A stretch of 64,000 nt of DNA, from contig NZ_JAKZAM010000003.1 in assembly GCF_022538055.1 (NCBI RefSeq), forward strand, positions 124,001-188,000, given 5' to 3'. This document shows positions 1 through 9,200 of this stretch, in pieces. The notes beneath the pieces were generated by a model. The model did not search any database, was not told the origin of the DNA, and saw only the letters and a list, made by a program, of their open reading frames with translations. Numbering within the stretch: the first letter of the stretch is position 1; the number at the start of each line of letters is the position of its first letter. The DNA is from Cognataquiflexum nitidum (GTDB taxonomy: Bacteria; Bacteroidota; Bacteroidia; Cytophagales; Cyclobacteriaceae). The position numbers and the translations under genes are program-made.

Positions 1-1
1 T

Positions 2-163
2 GATGAAATAATCCATAACACTAGTTGGGGGGAATGTTTTTTCCTACTCATATGGCTTTTCGGATACGCCCCGTTTGAATGGTCTCTGGACTCCATTATT
101 GAAATAATAAAGGGGCAGCGGGTAATGTTGGCATCAGAAAATCTAAAAAAACAGATTTCTTAA
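2..163 (+). CDS. C-terminal fragment of an unknown protein (partial)
   Basis: An open frame enters from the left edge and runs 53 codons to a TAA at 161-163. The tail contains a hydrophobic stretch (ECFFLLIWLFGYAPF) followed by a short amphipathic end. I do not recognise the family from this fragment. Support for it being a gene is the uninterrupted frame from the edge and a strong plus-strand terminator about 110 bases downstream. The product cannot be named without the sequence to the left. Confidence 0.5.
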   Translation, partial: DEIIHNTSWGECFFLLIWLFGYAPFEWSLDSIIEIIKGQRVMLASENLKKQIS

Positions 164-203
164 TCCTAAAATAGGAAGTATTAATTAATTAAACAATAGT
201 TTT

Positions 204-315
204 ATGGGCTTAAATAAATACAATTTTTCGAACATACATTCTTTAATAAAAAGTAATCTTTCAAAATAACATCTCCATCTCAATGCTGCTAATCCAAGCA
301 TTGAGATGGTTTTTC
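204..315 (+). terminator. Rho-independent terminator
   Basis: A perfect 13-bp inverted repeat, CCATCTCAATGCT at 275-287 and its complement at 297-309, is followed by a T-tract (309-315) on the plus strand. It would end transcription from the truncated gene on the left, about 110 bases away. A 21-codon frame at 204-269 precedes the hairpin but has no recognisable ribosome binding site, so I do not call it. The complementary strand lacks a T-tract, so the signal is one-directional. Confidence 0.75.
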
Positions 316-337
316 ATTTGGATCAAAATTATCAGAG

Positions 338-1462
338 CTATTTCCTACAATTGGAAAAAATATTGTCCCTGAATTTTCTGTCGTCTTTGAGGATATCAAA
401 ATAGGCTGTCAGGAATTTTTTGGTGTTTTCCTGTTCGTTGGGACTCAGGCTTGGGGAGACTTTACCGTAGGCATCCCAAATATTGTTTTCGATCGACAGG
501 TAATATTCCCTTGTATTTTTGAACAAGCTTTCGTCCCTGCATACTCCCCAATAGTAGCGTTCGGTGACGGAATTGATCGGAATCAGGGGATTGACCACGG
601 CATAGGGGGCATTTACCAAGCCCGACATGTCAAAGTCGTAGCATAAGGGAATGTAATCTTTGTTGGTTAGCTGCATGACGGCGATATTATGTTGGACGAC
701 AGTCGACCAATCTGTATTTCCGATCATAAACTGGAAAAAATCCTGCCTGATCGAAACCGTATCCTTGAATCTGAAGGGATTCAACTGAATGTCTTTTCTC
801 AAGGTGGCCTCAAACCTATCTGCTATTTTGGAATCATCTTCAATCAGGAATGCTTTGATTTCATAGGTTTTTCCCTGCTTGCCACTCCTGTCTGTGATGC
901 TGAGGTTTACCAATCTGGTATGGAAATGATAGGGAGAGACTTCCTCGTACATTTTGTAAATCATGTATTCTTTGATAGTCAGGTCATCCGCTGTTTTGTT
1001 GTTTTGGCAGGGCATCACTAATTTCAGAGTTTTGTTGCCTTTAAAAATCGTCCCCTTCCTTTCTTTTTTGCTTATCTTGATTTTGAGTGGGGTGAAGAAG
1101 CAATGGTCCTTCCGGAAATTTCCTCTGGCAAACAATTCCACTTCCAGAGAATCCCATTCCCCAGATTTATCCTTATAATAAAGCCACTCCTGTGATACAG
1201 CTTGTTCTTTGTCTGACTTTTTGATGTCTTTGAAGGAAAAACCCAATTTGAGATCCAAGGGGGTTTCATCTCTGAAAAGCTTGGAAACATCCTCCTCCTT
1301 CTCCTGTGAAAAGGAATCAAAAATGGGAACATGAATTAAGAAAATTAAAAAAGTGAAGAGAAACCAATTTCTATTTGTCTGACTTTTTGAAGGCTTCTTG
1401 CCCGAAATGTGGGTAGGACTTTGGGCAAGAGACAATGCAGGTACTGAAAATGATTTTTCCAT
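338..1462 (-). CDS. Secreted CotH-like (kinase-fold-like) protein
   Basis: About 374 residues. I chose the ATG at 1462 (MEKSF...) because it follows an A-rich stretch; an in-frame ATG at 1516 would add 18 residues. A hydrophobic segment near residues 32-50 (WFLFTFLIFLIHVPIF) looks like a signal anchor, so the rest should be exported. The second half carries FFQFMIGNTDWS, HNIAVM and YDFDMSGLVNAPYA, a pattern I associate with CotH-type spore-coat/secretory kinase-like proteins (an Asn/Asp-rich catalytic-type loop followed by a DFD-like element). That is family resemblance only; substrate and activity are unknown. It lies 59 bases downstream of the DUF5706 gene on the same strand and may be co-transcribed with it. 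Confidence 0.65.
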   Translation of the reverse strand: MEKSFSVPALSLAQSPTHISGKKPSKSQTNRNWFLFTFLIFLIHVPIFDSFSQEKEEDVSKLFRDETPLDLKLGFSFKDIKKSDKEQAVSQEWLYYKDKSGEWDSLEVELFARGNFRKDHCFFTPLKIKISKKERKGTIFKGNKTLKLVMPCQNNKTADDLTIKEYMIYKMYEEVSPYHFHTRLVNLSITDRSGKQGKTYEIKAFLIEDDSKIADRFEATLRKDIQLNPFRFKDTVSIRQDFFQFMIGNTDWSTVVQHNIAVMQLTNKDYIPLCYDFDMSGLVNAPYAVVNPLIPINSVTERYYWGVCRDESLFKNTREYYLSIENNIWDAYGKVSPSLSPNEQENTKKFLTAYFDILKDDRKFRDNIFSNCRK

Positions 1463-1521
1463 ATTCTTTAATTTTTTTAAATACTGTGAAAATCCTGAAA
1501 CAATACTAAGCCCCATTCAAA

Positions 1522-2103
1522 TCATGAGGACACTATCAAATGGATCAAAAACGTAACTACCCCAACTCCCAATCCTAGGATGAAAACATTGTAGGCATGT
1601 CCAAGGAGGTTATACTTTCTATTCAAAACTTTCCCCTGATAAAAAAGCGCAATGGACATTTGTTGGTTAATTTCCTGTTTTGAAGGAAGTATCCTATCGA
1701 TTTCTTCAAGATATTCCTCGAGGTTATAGGTAGCACTTTCTCCAAAAAACAACATGCTTGATTTTCCTTTTTCCAGGGTCTTTTGATTTTGACCGAGGAT
1801 CTTTGGCTTTGCAGCACGTACCGCCAGAATCGTCGAAAAAAGGCAGGTAGAAAGTAACAATAATATCGGTATTAGTGTCATTGGACCTTGCACATCTAGT
1901 TGATGGGAAATGGTCCCGTAACCTGTAATGGCAATAATGGATGAGATCACTAGCGCATTGATACTAATGATCATATTGGCTTTGTTGTCTGCTATCTGAA
2001 GAAGATTGCAATTGTTTTTGAAAGTAACTCTAAAGAAAGTCTGTCTTTCTCTTTCGGTTTTGTCTTTTTCTTTCTCTTTCTTTTCAGGTGGTGTATCTGC
2101 CAT
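1522..2103 (-). CDS. DUF5706 / Pycsar effector-type (PycTM) membrane protein
   Basis: 193 residues. A charged N-terminus rich in Lys/Glu is followed by the family signature NNCNLLQIADNKANMIISI, then a transmembrane helix (about residues 44-65), a second helix (about 75-97) ending AAKPKI, a soluble part, and a last helix near the C-terminus (about 165-190). This matches the domain formerly DUF5706, which in Pycsar anti-phage defence forms the cyclic-nucleotide-triggered membrane-damaging effector. Family members also occur outside defence operons, often fused to HD hydrolases. No pyrimidine cyclase (PycC) gene lies next to it; its only close same-strand partner is the CotH-like gene downstream. 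A defence role is therefore inference. Confidence 0.75.
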   Translation of the reverse strand: MADTPPEKKEKEKDKTERERQTFFRVTFKNNCNLLQIADNKANMIISINALVISSIIAITGYGTISHQLDVQGPMTLIPILLLLSTCLFSTILAVRAAKPKILGQNQKTLEKGKSSMLFFGESATYNLEEYLEEIDRILPSKQEINQQMSIALFYQGKVLNRKYNLLGHAYNVFILGLGVGVVTFLIHLIVSS

Positions 2104-2180
2104 AGGTTGATATTTTGTAAATCATGAAAATACAAAATATTTTCCCAACAAATCCTCATGAACTTGCAATAAGATTTTTT

Positions 2181-2753
2181 TTATGGAGCTATCCATTTCT
2201 TTATCCATATGTTCTCCTCAAGTTTAAAAAGAACTCTCAGATGCTCTGTTCCATTCAGTTGAAGGGCATCTATTTTCACCGGCTTGACTTGGATAAGGGT
2301 AAAGTTGGTATCTATCAAAGGTTCGTTCCAATCAAAAGCATTTCGTGGGTCCTGAATGGCAGTTCCCGGGGCAAGGATCTGATTATATGCTTTTCGGGCA
2401 TCTCCCTGGATTCTGGACCAAAATGTTGCTGTTAACTCATCATTTCTATGGATTTGGGCTTTACCCAAAATTTTGATTTGGGTTCTTTTGGCAGGATGGT
2501 AAAATAAAAGTGCCATTTCCGGAGAGTTTATCAACTGCTCCACTTTGGAACTCCGGGAATCGGTATAGAGGAAAACATTCAACGCATCGTCTATTGACCT
2601 GACCACCACATACCGGGCATCTACACCATTTTGAGATTTGGTTGCCAGTGTGACAAATCGAAAAGGATGCTTGGCGTCCAGTGCTCCCCGATGGAGTTCA
2701 TGTTTGACAGAATGAAAAATTTCTTCCAAAGAATTGTTTTGGTGGAAAAGCAT
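2181..2753 (-). CDS. Pyridoxamine 5'-phosphate oxidase-fold FMN-binding protein
   Basis: 190 residues. The N-terminal region has PFRFVTLATKSQNGVDARYVVVR, followed by VFLYTDSRSSKVEQL and a strand ending MALLFYHPAKRTQIKILGKA: the split-barrel FMN-binding layout of the pyridoxamine-phosphate-oxidase superfamily. Its C-terminus lacks the typical PdxH ending, and the overall shape fits the Alr4036-like FMN-binding subfamily better than true PdxH, so I give no gene symbol. It probably binds FMN or a related cofactor in the cytoplasm; the substrate is unknown. It sits downstream of clpB on the same strand but behind a terminator, so it is probably transcribed separately. Confidence 0.8.
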   Translation of the reverse strand: MLFHQNNSLEEIFHSVKHELHRGALDAKHPFRFVTLATKSQNGVDARYVVVRSIDDALNVFLYTDSRSSKVEQLINSPEMALLFYHPAKRTQIKILGKAQIHRNDELTATFWSRIQGDARKAYNQILAPGTAIQDPRNAFDWNEPLIDTNFTLIQVKPVKIDALQLNGTEHLRVLFKLEENIWIKKWIAP

Positions 2754-2814
2754 AGGTTTTAAGAATTTACAGTATCTATTTTAACTTTGGTCAAAGGTAT
2801 TGGTTTGGTTACCA

Positions 2815-2852
2815 AACAAAAAAACCTGCACGGCATCTGATCCCGTGCAGGT
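2815..2852 (-). terminator. Rho-independent terminator of clpB
   Basis: A 10-bp stem, ACCTGCACGG at 2824-2833 paired with 2843-2852, sits between an A-run and a T-run, so it could work on both strands. Its position 34 bases past the clpB stop indicates it ends clpB transcription on the minus strand. Confidence 0.8.
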
Positions 2853-2885
2853 TTTTTAATTATTTGTCATTTATGATCAGGCATA

Positions 2886-5501
2886 TTATACCATTTCTGC
2901 ATGTTCTATATTTTTGAAATAGACCTGATTTTCAGCATCCAAATCCACCAAAACTGCGGAATCGTTTTTGATGTATCCGGAAAGAATCTGCTTGGAGAGT
3001 TCATTCAGAATCAGTTTTTGAATTGTTCTCTTCAAAGGCCTTGCACCAAAATTCGGATCAAAACCAACTTCTCCCAAATAATCCAAAACCTCTTGGGTGG
3101 CATCAATCTCGATATTGGACTCGGCCAATCTTTTTTGGATCTCTCTCCATTGGATGTCGACGATTTTTCGGATCACTTTTTTATTGAGTGGTTCAAACAT
3201 GATCGTCTCATCGATCCTATTTAGGAATTCGGGTCTCACGGATTTTTTGAGCAAATCATACACTTCTGATTTGGTTTTTTCCATGATCTCTTCCTCGTTC
3301 CATTCCTCCATTTCGGCAAAACGCTCCTGAATCAGGTGTGAACCGATGTTGGTAGTCAGGATGATAATGGTGTTCTTGAAGTTGGCAATCCTTCCTTTAT
3401 TGTCTGTCAATCGCCCATCATCCAATACCTGAAGCAGAATGTTGAAAACATCAGGATGTGCCTTTTCAATTTCGTCCAAAAGTACCACCGAATAGGGCTT
3501 TCTTCTCACAGCTTCGGTCAGCTGACCGCCTTCATCGTAGCCCACATATCCCGGAGGCGCTCCTACTAAGCGGCTGACTGAGTGTCTTTCCTGGTATTCT
3601 GACATGTCTATCCTTACTATGGCATTGTCATCATTGAAGAGGTACTCAGCCAGGGCTTTGGCCAGTTCGGTTTTTCCTACACCAGTGGTCCCCATAAAGA
3701 TAAAGGAACCTATAGGCCTTCTCGGATCCTGCAGGCCCGCCCTGCTTCTTCTGACCGCGTCAGACAAAGCGACGATGGCTTCATGTTGTCCTGCAACTCT
3801 TTTTCCAAGTTCATCTTCGAGGTGAAGGAGTTTTTCTCTTTCACTTTGGATCATTTTGGAAAGCGGAATTCCTGTCCACTTCGAAACAACAGCCGCGATA
3901 TCCTCATTATCGACTTCTTCTTTCAAAAGAGGAGAACCTTGCTGCATTTCCTCTAGCTGGAATTTGAAGCCTTCGAGTTTCTTTTCTGCCTCTACAATTT
4001 TGCCATACCTGATTTCGGCAACTTTCCCAAAGTCACCTGCTCTTTCCGCCTGTTCGGCTTCGAGTTTCAGTTTGTCAATATTTTCCTTTTCGTTTCTGAT
4101 ACCGACTATTACTGCCTTTTCACTTTCCCATTTGGCTTTTACATTTTGCCTTTTTTCAGACAGTTCGGCAATTTCCTTGCTCAATACCGTTTCCTTGTCT
4201 TTGTTATTCTCTCTTCGGATAGCTTCTCTTTCGATCTCAAGCTGCATGATTCGTCGGTTGAATTCATCGAGTTCCTGTGGAAGGGAATCTATTTCCATTC
4301 TCAGTTTTGCTGCTGCCTCATCCATAAGGTCAATGGCTTTGTCAGGAAGAAACCTGTCTGAGATATACCTTTGGGAAAGTTCTACCGCAGCGATTACCGC
4401 ATCATCTTTGATCCTGACACCATGGTGAAGTTCATACTTATCTTTGATACCCCTCAGGATAGAGATTGCATCGGCTGCATCAGGTTCATCGACCATTACT
4501 GCCTGAAACCTTCTTTCCAGTGCCTTGTCTTTCTCTATGTATTTTTGATATTCCTTCAAAGTGGTGGCACCGATGGCATGCAGTTCTCCTCTTGCCAAAG
4601 CCGGTTTCAATAGATTTGCTGCATCCATCGCCCCATCTCCGCCTCCTCCTGCACCGATCAGGGTATGAATCTCATCGATAAAAAGAAGAATTTCACCCTC
4701 GGAATCAGTAACCTCTTTGATGACGGCCTTCAATCTTTCCTCAAATTCCCCTTTGTATTTTGCTCCTGCGACAAGCAAGCCCATGTCCAGGGAGATCAAC
4801 GTTTTTGATTTGAGGTTTTCAGGAACGTCGCCGCTGACGATTCTTTGGGCCAAGCCCTCCACGATGGCGGTTTTTCCCACACCCGGTTCTCCGAGGAGAA
4901 TAGGATTGTTTTTGGTTCTTCTTGCCAAAATCTGCAAGACTCTTCTGATCTCTTCATCCCGGCCAATAACGGGATCTATTTTCCCCTTCTTGGCAAGTTC
5001 ATTCAGGTTTTTGGAGTATTTCTCCAAAGCCCGGTATTTGGATTCTGCGTTTTGGTCGGTCACTTTATTTCCTTTTCTTAGTTCCTTGATTGATTCGATA
5101 AGTGGTTTTTCTGATAGACCGTTGTCCTTCAATAGCTGGGATGTTTTATCAGATCCAGCCAAGATGGCCAGAAGCAGGTGCTCTATGGCCACAAACTCGT
5201 CTCCAAAAGTCTTTAGAAAATCCTTCGCTTTGGACAATACCTGATTGGAGGCATTGGAAAGATAGGACTGCTGCCCGCTTACTTTGGGCAATGACTTGAT
5301 AATATCATCGGTTTTTTGTGCAACAAGTCCTTTGTGGACATTTAACTTCTTGAATAAAAAATCTGTGACATTTTCATCTTCCGAAAATATCCCTTTGAGG
5401 ATATGTGCAGGCTCGATGGCCTGCTGCTGTTCGGCCATGGCAAGCTCTGCTGCCTTTTGAATGGCTTCCTGTGATTTTATGGTAAATTTTTTAAAGTCCA
5501 T
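2886..5501 (-). CDS. clpB: ATP-dependent disaggregase ClpB
   Basis: 871 residues from the ATG at 5501 (MDFKKFTIKSQEAI), which matches the usual ClpB N-terminus; an ATG at 5525 would add only eight atypical residues. Domain order: N-terminal Clp repeat domain (about 1-150), first AAA+ module with Walker A GEPGVGKT (about residue 200) and LFIDEIHTL, the coiled-coil middle domain (about 400-520), second AAA+ module with GTTGVGKT and LLDEIEKAHPDVFNILLQVL, and the C-terminal D2-small domain. It is full length. ClpB is a cytosolic hexamer that, with DnaK, pulls proteins out of aggregates after heat stress. It is a single-gene unit with a terminator behind it. The middle domain rules out ClpA or ClpC. 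Confidence 0.98.
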   Translation of the reverse strand: MDFKKFTIKSQEAIQKAAELAMAEQQQAIEPAHILKGIFSEDENVTDFLFKKLNVHKGLVAQKTDDIIKSLPKVSGQQSYLSNASNQVLSKAKDFLKTFGDEFVAIEHLLLAILAGSDKTSQLLKDNGLSEKPLIESIKELRKGNKVTDQNAESKYRALEKYSKNLNELAKKGKIDPVIGRDEEIRRVLQILARRTKNNPILLGEPGVGKTAIVEGLAQRIVSGDVPENLKSKTLISLDMGLLVAGAKYKGEFEERLKAVIKEVTDSEGEILLFIDEIHTLIGAGGGGDGAMDAANLLKPALARGELHAIGATTLKEYQKYIEKDKALERRFQAVMVDEPDAADAISILRGIKDKYELHHGVRIKDDAVIAAVELSQRYISDRFLPDKAIDLMDEAAAKLRMEIDSLPQELDEFNRRIMQLEIEREAIRRENNKDKETVLSKEIAELSEKRQNVKAKWESEKAVIVGIRNEKENIDKLKLEAEQAERAGDFGKVAEIRYGKIVEAEKKLEGFKFQLEEMQQGSPLLKEEVDNEDIAAVVSKWTGIPLSKMIQSEREKLLHLEDELGKRVAGQHEAIVALSDAVRRSRAGLQDPRRPIGSFIFMGTTGVGKTELAKALAEYLFNDDNAIVRIDMSEYQERHSVSRLVGAPPGYVGYDEGGQLTEAVRRKPYSVVLLDEIEKAHPDVFNILLQVLDDGRLTDNKGRIANFKNTIIILTTNIGSHLIQERFAEMEEWNEEEIMEKTKSEVYDLLKKSVRPEFLNRIDETIMFEPLNKKVIRKIVDIQWREIQKRLAESNIEIDATQEVLDYLGEVGFDPNFGARPLKRTIQKLILNELSKQILSGYIKNDSAVLVDLDAENQVYFKNIEHAEMV

Positions 5502-5988
5502 TTGATAGTTGGTTAGGTTGGTCAATTTGCTAATAGTTCTCTGTACTCAGCTTAATACAGCTTTTCAATCAAAATGCTAACCAAAGCTAAAAAGACATTG
5601 AAATCGGAAATTCTGTCTTACAAATTCTTTGTAAATTCTTAAAAAATGGACTTTTTGACATTTTATTCTTACACAAAGCAAATTTCATATGAAATCCTTT
5701 AACAAATTACGGACTTTAATCAAGAACCTGAGTCAATCACTAGCAGGTGATATTTTTTTAATTTGGCAAATCAAACTTTTTAAAAATCAAAGCAAAATTA
5801 ACCGTATTATTTAATTCATTTCACCTAAGTTTTATAATCAAAAATTAAGTTATACGATAAGTTTATTTCAAAAAATTTAATTTTACCTTATATAGTTTTT
5901 TTAGGAAGGTAAAAGAATTATTTTTACTAAGTTTAATCTACTAAATCCCGATAGTTAAATACCTTTCTCTTTTGAATTTAAGCTATTT
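5502..5988. other. AT-rich divergent intergenic region clpB / histidine kinase
   Basis: About 490 bases between two divergently transcribed genes. It is strongly AT-rich and holds no convincing open frame or repeat. It should contain the promoters of clpB (one -7-like box noted separately) and of the hybrid kinase, for which I could not find a TAnnTTTG box. Confidence 0.6.
5582..5589 (-). promoter_or_regulatory. Putative -7 box (TAnnTTTG) for clpB
   Basis: The minus strand reads TAGCTTTG about 80 bases before the clpB start, which fits the Bacteroidota -7 consensus TAnnTTTG. I do not see a clear TTTG at -33, so this rests on one element only. Confidence 0.35.
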
Positions 5989-8900
5989 ATGAACCTCGAA
6001 TTTTCGTTTAATCCTTTTGCCACTCCTATATTTCTGACAAGCTTACTCTTTGTTGTTTTGGCATTTTTTTCTTTCAGCAAAAACAACCAACACGGAGAAC
6101 GGTATTTTTCATTCTTCATGTTGAGTTCCTTTTTCTATTCCTTTTTTTACGGCATTGAGTTAATCGCGACTACCCCTGAAGGGATCAAGCTGTTTTACAT
6201 GTTGGAATTTATCGGAGGTGCATTTGTGACCCCATTTTTATTTCTGTTTGTATTAAAGTACACTGACCAGGCCAAATTTATCAGCAATAATTGGTTGAAT
6301 CTAATATTTGGCATTTCCGGATTTTTTCTGTTAATGATATTTACCAATGACTACCACCATCTTTTTTACAAAGAAATTTCGGCTGCCAACAATTCCTATT
6401 TTTTGTCGGTTTCTCTCGAAAGAGGTCTGTTACATTGGATGTATGCCAGTTACAATTCAATCCTGATTATTTTTTCAAACCTGTTGCTTTTTAGAATGCT
6501 TTTCTCGATTCCTGAAATCTACAGAGGGCAGGTTTTGATTATGCTCTTTGGGACCTTGATTCCATGGATTGCCTACTTGTTTGTTGTTTTTGGTTTTTAT
6601 CCTTTCGGCCTAGATCCTGTACCATTCTGCCTTGCGATAAGTGGCGTCACATTATTTTGGGCCTTATTTCAATATCAGTTATTCAGGGCAAATCCTATTG
6701 CATTCAAGACCATATTCGAAAATATCACAGACGGCATCGTTATTTTGGACAGATTGGGTGAAGTGGTAGCATTGAACTACGCTGCACGGAAATTTTTCTC
6801 AAAATTAAGCCCTCAAAAAATCTACAAAAAAGAACAGTTGATAGGCCTTTCAAATGACCTTGAAGAACTTTTTTCTGCCAATTCCCCTAACCACAAAATA
6901 GAAATTGTAATACCTGAGGAGAAAGAGGTCTATGAGATTTATCTGAAAAATATTGAGAAAGATTCCTTTGAAATTGGTACACCTAATTTTCAATATTTAT
7001 TTTTAAGGGATATCACCGAACAGAAATCGACAGAGGAACTGATTATGGCAAATGAACTTACGTTGCAAAACGTAAACAGCAACCTGATCAGAAACGAGAA
7101 AATGCTCACCTCGATTGCATTTGCAACGAAGGAATTGCTATCCAACCACGATTTTGCCACTGCCACACAAAAAGCCATTACCTTGCTCGGTGATGGAGCG
7201 GGAGTAGACAGAGCGTATCTTTTTGAAAACAGTCTGGATGAAAACGGAAATCTTCTTAGCTCACAAAGATTTGAGTGGAGTGCATTGGGTGTTCCGGCCG
7301 AAATCGACAACCCAAATTTGCAAGGATTACCGATCGGATTATTTGGTGAAGGTTCTCGCGTCATGGCTCAAAACAAATTGTACCAAGCCATAGTGGATCA
7401 AATGGAAACGGATCCCGAGCTGAAAGAATTACTGCAAAGCCAGGATATCAAATCCATTCTTCTCATCCCGATTTATGTAGAAGATTATTTTTGGGGTTTT
7501 GTGGGATTCGATGATTGTACCAACGAAAGGAAATGGAGTGAGGCCGAAACAGCTTTGTTGATCAGCTTTGCAGACAGTATTTCAAATGCAATTGAGAGGA
7601 AAAACATGGAGAGAAACCTGATCAAATCCATGGAAGCGGCAAATGAAGCAAGCATCGCAAAATCAGAGTTTTTGGCAAACATGAGCCATGAAATCCGCAC
7701 ACCTCTCAACGGAGTTATCGGATTTTCGGATTTACTGATGAAAACCAATCTGGATGAAAACCAGCGGGGCTTTCTGCAATCCATTCTTCAGTCCGGAACC
7801 TTATTATTAGATTTGATTAACGACATCCTGGACTTTTCAAAAATCGAAGCAGGGAAACTTGAATTAAGCCCTGAATGGGTAAATATAAAGGACTTGGTGT
7901 CTGACACCCTGAAAATCATCCAGCCAATTGCAAGCGAGAAAAACTTAAAGCTTAATCTAAATCTGGATGAGAACCTCCCCAAATCAGTATTTGTGGATTC
8001 CACAAGGATCAAGCAGGTATTGATTAATCTCCTAAGCAATGCCGCTAAGTTTACACACCAAGGCCACATTGAACTGGGAGTTACAATTGATGGACAAATC
8101 TCAGCTGATGGAGTTATGCCGATTGTATTTTCGGTAGAAGATACAGGAATCGGAATTTCAAAAGAAAAGGAGCGTACTATTTTTGAAGCTTTTGCTCAGG
8201 AAGATAATTCTACCACAAGAAAATATGGGGGAACCGGTTTGGGTCTTTCCATTTGCAGTAAGTTACTTGACCTTATGCAAAGTAAACTAGAGCTACAAAC
8301 TAGTTTAGGAAAGGGAAGTAAGTTCTATTTCAAGCTTGACTTGTCTGTTTCCGAAGAAACTGTCAAGCCAAAAAATGAAGAAAAAATGAATGGCAGTAGT
8401 CAGCCGGCAACATCCAAAAAGGAAAACATATCCTCTTCTGCTTTCAAGATATTGCTTGTAGATGACAACCCTGTCAATATGTTACTCGCCAAAGCAATTG
8501 TAAAAAAGCTATTGCCGACATCCATTATATCTGAAGCGTACAATGGACTCGAGGCTTTGGAAGAATACAAAAAGCAAGTGCCTGATTTGATCTTTATGGA
8601 CATTCAAATGCCCGAAATGAGTGGTTATGAGGCGACAAAAGAAATCAGAAAAATAGAGACTGATGTTAGAACTCCAATAGTTGCTTTAACTGCCGGTACA
8701 GTGAAGGGAGAATACCAAAGATGTCTCGAAGCTGGCATGGATGACTATCTGAGTAAGCCTGTCCTGGTATCTGATATATCAGGGATGATCGAAAAACACC
8801 TTGGATCTGCCCCTAGTACCTCTCAGTATATCGCCTCCTCAAAATTTGAAGAATACAGATTGTCTGACCCTGAATTTTTTAAAGAATTGCTGGAAGTCAG

Positions 8901-9162
8901 TATTTCAAATATCGAAAAGCTCCAAAAGGCTTTGATTTTAAACCTCGGGGAAAACAACTTACATGTGGTGAAACAAACCGGACACGCACTCAAAGGGGTA
9001 GGTTTGAACCTAGACTTCAAAGAGCTTGTGACGACATCCTCGGCAGTTGAGTTATTAGTTAGTCTGGATGAGGAAAATAAAACCGTGGTGGACAAGACTA
9101 TTCAGGAAGTCCACAAAATCCTTGAAAGCTTGAAATCTGAATGGGAGTCTGTAAAAGACTAA
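5989..9162 (+). CDS. Hybrid histidine kinase (7TM-PAS-GAF-HisKA-HATPase-REC-HPt)
   Basis: 1057 residues. The first about 220 residues form roughly seven membrane helices of the N-terminal 7TM histidine-kinase sensor type. Then come a PAS-like region (about 235-350, FENITDGIVILDRLG), a GAF domain (about 365-540), HisKA with the phospho-acceptor His567 in NMSHEIRTPLNG, and HATPase_c with DTGIGI and KYGGTGLGLSI. A receiver domain follows (VDDNPVN, acceptor Asp871 in FMDIQMPEMSG), then a C-terminal HPt domain with His999 in QTGHALKG. All phosphorelay residues are present, so it can pass phosphate His-Asp-His to an unlinked response regulator. No regulator gene is adjacent, so its target is unknown. 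It is a stand-alone transcription unit. Confidence 0.95.
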   Translation: MNLEFSFNPFATPIFLTSLLFVVLAFFSFSKNNQHGERYFSFFMLSSFFYSFFYGIELIATTPEGIKLFYMLEFIGGAFVTPFLFLFVLKYTDQAKFISNNWLNLIFGISGFFLLMIFTNDYHHLFYKEISAANNSYFLSVSLERGLLHWMYASYNSILIIFSNLLLFRMLFSIPEIYRGQVLIMLFGTLIPWIAYLFVVFGFYPFGLDPVPFCLAISGVTLFWALFQYQLFRANPIAFKTIFENITDGIVILDRLGEVVALNYAARKFFSKLSPQKIYKKEQLIGLSNDLEELFSANSPNHKIEIVIPEEKEVYEIYLKNIEKDSFEIGTPNFQYLFLRDITEQKSTEELIMANELTLQNVNSNLIRNEKMLTSIAFATKELLSNHDFATATQKAITLLGDGAGVDRAYLFENSLDENGNLLSSQRFEWSALGVPAEIDNPNLQGLPIGLFGEGSRVMAQNKLYQAIVDQMETDPELKELLQSQDIKSILLIPIYVEDYFWGFVGFDDCTNERKWSEAETALLISFADSISNAIERKNMERNLIKSMEAANEASIAKSEFLANMSHEIRTPLNGVIGFSDLLMKTNLDENQRGFLQSILQSGTLLLDLINDILDFSKIEAGKLELSPEWVNIKDLVSDTLKIIQPIASEKNLKLNLNLDENLPKSVFVDSTRIKQVLINLLSNAAKFTHQGHIELGVTIDGQISADGVMPIVFSVEDTGIGISKEKERTIFEAFAQEDNSTTRKYGGTGLGLSICSKLLDLMQSKLELQTSLGKGSKFYFKLDLSVSEETVKPKNEEKMNGSSQPATSKKENISSSAFKILLVDDNPVNMLLAKAIVKKLLPTSIISEAYNGLEALEEYKKQVPDLIFMDIQMPEMSGYEATKEIRKIETDVRTPIVALTAGTVKGEYQRCLEAGMDDYLSKPVLVSDISGMIEKHLGSAPSTSQYIASSKFEEYRLSDPEFFKELLEVSISNIEKLQKALILNLGENNLHVVKQTGHALKGVGLNLDFKELVTTSSAVELLVSLDEENKTVVDKTIQEVHKILESLKSEWESVKD

Positions 9163-9171
9163 AAATCAAGA

Positions 9172-9200
9172 TAAAAAAAAGTGAAGGATTATTCCTTCAC
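9172..9200 (-). terminator. Terminator overlapping the DUF4834 stop codon
   Basis: GTGAAGGA (9181-9188), a 4-base loop and TCCTTCAC (9193-9200) are followed on the minus strand by a run of eight T. The stop codon of the DUF4834 gene (9189-9191) lies in the loop, so the last codons form one side of the hairpin. Confidence 0.8.

Noticed and set aside
204-269. A 21-codon open frame before the first terminator
   Set aside because: No ribosome binding site, low-complexity AT-rich composition and no recognisable peptide.
338-1516. CotH-like gene starting at 1516
   Set aside because: Starting at 1462 places the hydrophobic segment nearer the N-terminus and leaves a normal spacer after the DUF5706 gene; the choice is not certain.
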